Under the pieces are notes generated by a model that was not told where the DNA came from, did no database searches, and saw only the letters and a program-made list of their open reading frames with translations. From Chaetoceros tenuissimus (lineage: Eukaryota > Bacillariophyta > Thalassiosirophyceae > Chaetocerotales > Chaetocerotaceae), in NCBI GenBank assembly GCA_021927905.1, contig BLLK01000077.1, positions 62,001 to 126,000 on the forward strand: 64,000 nucleotides of DNA, written 5' to 3'. This document shows positions 61,042 through 64,000 of this stretch, piece by piece (within the stretch, counting starts at the first letter, position 1; each line of letters starts with the position of its first letter). The position numbers and the translations under genes were made by a program.

Positions 61042-61540
61042 TTAGCAATGTAGAAAATCTTTAGCACACTCATTATTTTGAAGCTCATTTTGAACAGCAA
61101 TCTGAGCAACCTTGGGCAGCTTCAACTTTAGTTTCTTGAATACTGTCTTCGCATTGGAGGCACTGCTCAAATATTGGAGCAACTGGGCACAGAGTTGTTT
61201 TAACAAAACAAATTGCTGGAGGAATTTGAATTCATCAAACATGTACTCCTTCATCAGGAAGTTTCCACCAGGGACAGGGTTCAGGTACCAAGTTCTTTTG
61301 ACTGTGCTTTATTCATCCTTGGTTCCAATATAGAAAAGTGCAAACTTGAGGTCATTTTTCATTCTCAAGTATACAACACCTTTGCTCTTCCTTGGAGAAG
61401 AGTTTGGGGTAGCCATCATGTATTTTAGTTCATCTGAGTAGGTAATTTTACCATTAGACCCTCCTCCTTGCATTCTTTCCAAGCCACCATCGGTGATGGT
61501 AGGTTGTCTTTTAGATGACGCAAGAGTTCACAAGAGGTAT
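61042..61540 (-). pseudogene. Coding remnant with in-frame stop
   Basis: Read from 61540 leftwards, one frame gives protein-like sequence: QPTITDGGLERMQGGGSNG, LKYMMATPNSSPRKSKGVVY and LKFALFYIGTKDE, then TAA near 61312. It continues in the same frame as WYLNPVPGGNFLMKEYMFDE and a helical end, LPKVAQIAVQNELQNNE, to the stop at 61042. A single nonsense codon in otherwise coherent sequence marks a broken gene. Family not recognised. Confidence 0.45.
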
Positions 61541-61571
61541 ATCTTCCTGTGGAAGCTTTGAGGAAATGAAA

Positions 61572-62494
61572 TCAACACATTAGCAATGTGGATTCCCCTT
61601 TTTCATTTGGGCCAAGCACAACTGTAATATCTTGCTTATCCTGTCGGTTGTCCTCAGCATCAAAGAATAAACAACTTCTTCCAAACTCAGGTGTGAAACA
61701 ATTGTTTTTGCCTTTGTTCTCTACAAATTCATAATCAGAAAGTTTTTGCTTACAAATGTATATTTTTACTTTATACTGCAAGAGGTGTTAGTGAAATTGT
61801 TATATATAACCATAATTAAATGAATAACAAATTTATTCTTCCTTTTTTTATTCTTTGATTTAGAGATATAATGCTGCTGGAGGAGTGGAATCATCATGAC
61901 AAATTCCTTCCAATCGTTTAGGATATCTGTAGTTGGTATCCCACCATTGTCTTCTAGCTTTTTTGCATACACTTCATCAAGAACACAATGAAGGACAGGG
62001 AGAAGAGAAAACATCCATTGCTCCTTCAGTAGTTGGCAGCAGCAGCTTAGATGCACATTGGGTGTGTAGGCATGCATTATAAAATCCAGGACCTTTATCT
62101 CCATGTATTTTCATGTGAGTTTTGGTTTTGAAAATGTTTTTGTTCTTGAGAAGTGCCTGATCACAAACAACACATTGTTTGAGATGCATAAATTCTCCAA
62201 CTTGCTTACAAACAAATGGTCATCTTCTTTTGATCATGTTTTGCTAAAAAGTATAGAAGATGAATAAGATTGTTTAGTAAAATTAGAAATAAGATAGTTG
62301 ACCTTTGATGCAAATCTATCTGTATTTTCTTCCTCTTGCTCTAGTTGAATATCAAAGACATGGTCCTCTTCCTCTTGCTCTGGTGGAATATATTCATTGT
62401 AAGAGTCCATATTGGAATCTTTGTCATCTGATGCAGTTTCCTTAACTTCCTCTCCATTTGATTCTTCTCTAGCAGACTCATTCTCATCATCCAA
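61572..62494 (-). pseudogene. Decayed zinc-finger-type gene
   Basis: Minus-strand pieces in order: an acidic start (62494-62234, MDDENESAREESNGEEVKET); a Cys/His-rich piece (62189-61977; upstream PFVCKQVGEFMHLKQCVVCD, then KTKTHMKIHGDKGPGFYNAC); the continuation in another frame (to about 61840; LDEVYAKKLEDNGGIPTTD, LNDWKEFVMMIPLLQQHY); and a last piece (61781-61572; NNCFTPEFGRSCLFFDAED). Frames change near 62010 without obvious splice sites. Zinc binding is likely from the Cys/His spacing; the parent family is not recognised. Confidence 0.4.
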
Positions 62495-63360
62495 AGCAGA
62501 GGAGATCTCCCTCCAATGGAAACAGGGGATGAGGAGGAGGAGAAGGAAAAGAAGGATGAGGAGGATTTAATTCATTCCTTGGATTATTTGACAATTAATG
62601 GTAATGATTGTGAGGAGGATTTCATGTCTACATATTGAAGTGAATGGGCAATTCAGGTGTAGAGAGTATAGAAAGGGATTCCCCTTTGAGCTTTGGCGTC
62701 ATTGTGTCTCTCAAAGCAAGTGATGTTTTGAGTACAAGCAATGTTTTGAGAGTGGATAATAAACATGACTACAAAGGACAAACAGTATTTAAGTCAATGG
62801 AAAGTGTAATGAGATTGGTGAAGTGCAATTAAATGGTTTATCGTTTGATCTCTACTTTCCATATCATTGGCAGCAATAGCAATCAAAAAGTGAATCTTGT
62901 CCTCAGTTGAAATGAGAATATCTGTACAAGTGGAACTACATATACACTGGATACTGTATTGCTCAGAACCTCTGAGGCTGACTGAATGTATAGGGTTAGG
63001 GTCCCTAACCCTAACTGTTCTGACTCAATGTCAACCTAGAGTATTTTCAATAATCTAGTAGAATACTCTTGTATTATGATAACCATAATGGAAAATACTA
63101 TTTTATTACTTTTACTTTACAAATTATTATTCTAGCAGAAACCAACAAAACTCCAAGTATATCTCAAATATACTCCTGTAACAAATACCTAAAGCAAAAT
63201 GACTAACAAATAAAGCACACAAGAAATCCAGTACTAACATGCTCAATGAAAATGATCTGCTTGATGAAAGTAATGAGTGGAATAATATATGTACAAGTAA
63301 ATGCCATTTGGAAGTAATCAAGGCCCAGGGAAATGTATAGCTAGCAAAATGGTAACTGCT
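62495..63360. other. Gene-free stretch with fragments and telomeric palindrome
   Basis: A short acidic plus-strand frame (about 62525-62638, GDEEEEKEKKDEED...) and a 62-codon frame at 62644-62832 are unsupported as genes. The telomere-like palindrome at 62991-63013 is listed separately. Confidence 0.35.
62991..63013. repeat. Head-to-head telomere-type palindrome
   Basis: TAGGGTTAGGG, one central T, then CCCTAACCCTA: perfect 11-nt arms of the TTAGGG repeat facing each other. A second short TTAGGGTTAG lies near 63708. Confidence 0.85.
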
Positions 63361-63459
63361 TCATAGAGAATCATCTCCAGAAGAAACTGAAGAGACTGGA
63401 GAAGGTGGTGGTGAAGGCTTTGCAGCAGGCTTTGAATCTTCTAGTGAAGCAGCATTCTC
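63361..63459 (-). CDS. Possible terminal exon
   Basis: Minus strand: ATTATTTTAG (acceptor-like) is followed by 33 in-frame codons, ENAASLEDSKPAAKPSPPPS and PVSSVSSGDDSL, then TGA. This looks like the Pro/Ser-rich end of a protein, but no matching upstream exon is evident in the window. Confidence 0.2.
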   Translation of the reverse strand, partial: ENAASLEDSKPAAKPSPPPSPVSSVSSGDDSL

Positions 63460-63499
63460 CTAAAATAATGCATTTTGGAGTTGCAATTCATTTTAAATT

Positions 63500-63930
63500 T
63501 TTAAAAAGAGAAAGCAAAGAGAAGGAAAGATGGTGAAACATTGCCAAACAAAAGAGTAACAATTTGGAAAGAAAGAAGGAGGATAACCAAAGTAAATGTG
63601 AAAGGGATGGGAAGAAAAGAAGAAACTAAATATATTTGTTATGTATATCATAAAAACCACAAAGAGGAAACTAAAATTATTTGTTATGTATATCATAAAA
63701 ACCAAAGTTAGGGTTAGCATTGGAATTTTCCTATAACTAGCATGGTATCATTTACCATTGACTTTATCCCCTTCAATTACAACACATTTCAAAATGATTA
63801 TTGGATTTTGTGTTGTAAAGTTTTCACTGTTTGAGTAACTGCCTAGAGAGACTAGAATATATTCAGTTGAGAATTTAATTCTTTGTTTTGGAAAGAATGA
63901 GTGTGCAAAGGTATTTTGGTACTTGGTGAG
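63500..63930 (+). repeat. Dispersed repeat copy 4 plus long direct repeat of 57.5-57.9 kb
   Basis: GGTGAAACATTGCCAAACAAAAGAG and AAATGTGAAAGGGATGGGAAG match copy 1. A 44-45-nt tandem duplication (GAAACTAAAWWTATTTGTTATG...) follows. From 63713, GTTAGCATTGGAATTTTCC through TTTGGAAAGAATGAGTGTG matches 57546-57870, except that about 130 nt (57588-57717) are missing. Confidence 0.8.
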
Positions 63931-64000
63931 TCATAATTTAATCCAAAAATTTTAAAAATTCAATTTAAATTATGCAAACAAAATTATAGAAACATTACAC

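Noticed and set aside
63706-63718. TTAGGGTTAG as a true telomere end
   Set aside because: Only about one and a half repeat units, inside a dispersed repeat that also occurs at 57.5 kb; not a chromosome end.
57350-63930. LTR retrotransposon between the direct repeats
   Set aside because: No reverse transcriptase, integrase or protease motif is readable in between, and the repeats are not LTR-like at their ends; kept only as an open possibility.

Overview
The window looks like nuclear DNA of a diatom, probably a centric Chaetoceros-like species (inference). The evidence is: GT-AG introns of 70-350 nt in otherwise intron-poor genes; several proteins beginning with a signal peptide followed directly by an Ala-Phe cleavage site of the diatom ASAFAP plastid-import type; a CP12-type Calvin-cycle regulator; a Rubisco-LSMT-type methyltransferase; Ser/Pro/Thr-linked secreted Cys-rich proteins; and expanded ankyrin and 7TM receptor families. 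From 1 to 57.2 kb the DNA is gene-dense on both strands, with very short convergent spacers.

Layout. 0-7 kb: a Claspin/Mrc1-like checkpoint protein, an ankyrin/coiled-coil protein and an RMND1/Sif2-type (DUF155) protein. 7-18 kb: four related seven-transmembrane receptors around a RagA-type GTPase and a second ankyrin-type protein, then a basic nuclear-type protein. 19-20.5 kb: a complex I 21-kDa-type subunit, a group of hairpins and a 21-nt minisatellite. 20.5-27.2 kb: a SMYD-type methyltransferase, a probably acylated small protein, dolichol kinase and a plastid LSMT-type methyltransferase. 27.2-30 kb is gene-poor. 30-38.6 kb: secreted Cys-rich and beta-helix proteins, a frameshifted glycosyltransferase relic and a plastid DUF819 membrane protein. 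39-50.2 kb: a ZCCHC9-like protein, an ankyrin protein, a two-domain CP12-like protein, an F-box-like protein, a kinesin-light-chain-like TPR protein, a fifth 7TM protein and a 78-residue plastid protein. 50.5-57.2 kb: an acidic protein built from a short unrecognised repeat, SERRATE/ARS2 and histone H2A.X.

From about 57.3 kb to the end the character changes. No intact gene is convincing. Coding fragments have internal stops or frameshifts, a purine-rich repeat family recurs in one orientation, a segment of several hundred nt at 57.35-57.9 kb returns at 63.5-63.9 kb, and a head-to-head TTAGGG palindrome lies at 63.0 kb. I infer subtelomeric or formerly subtelomeric DNA.

The strongest candidates for something undescribed are the receptor cluster, with a shared C-terminal tail motif and CRE-like sites in a receptor promoter, and the tandem-repeat protein at 50.5-52.8 kb.
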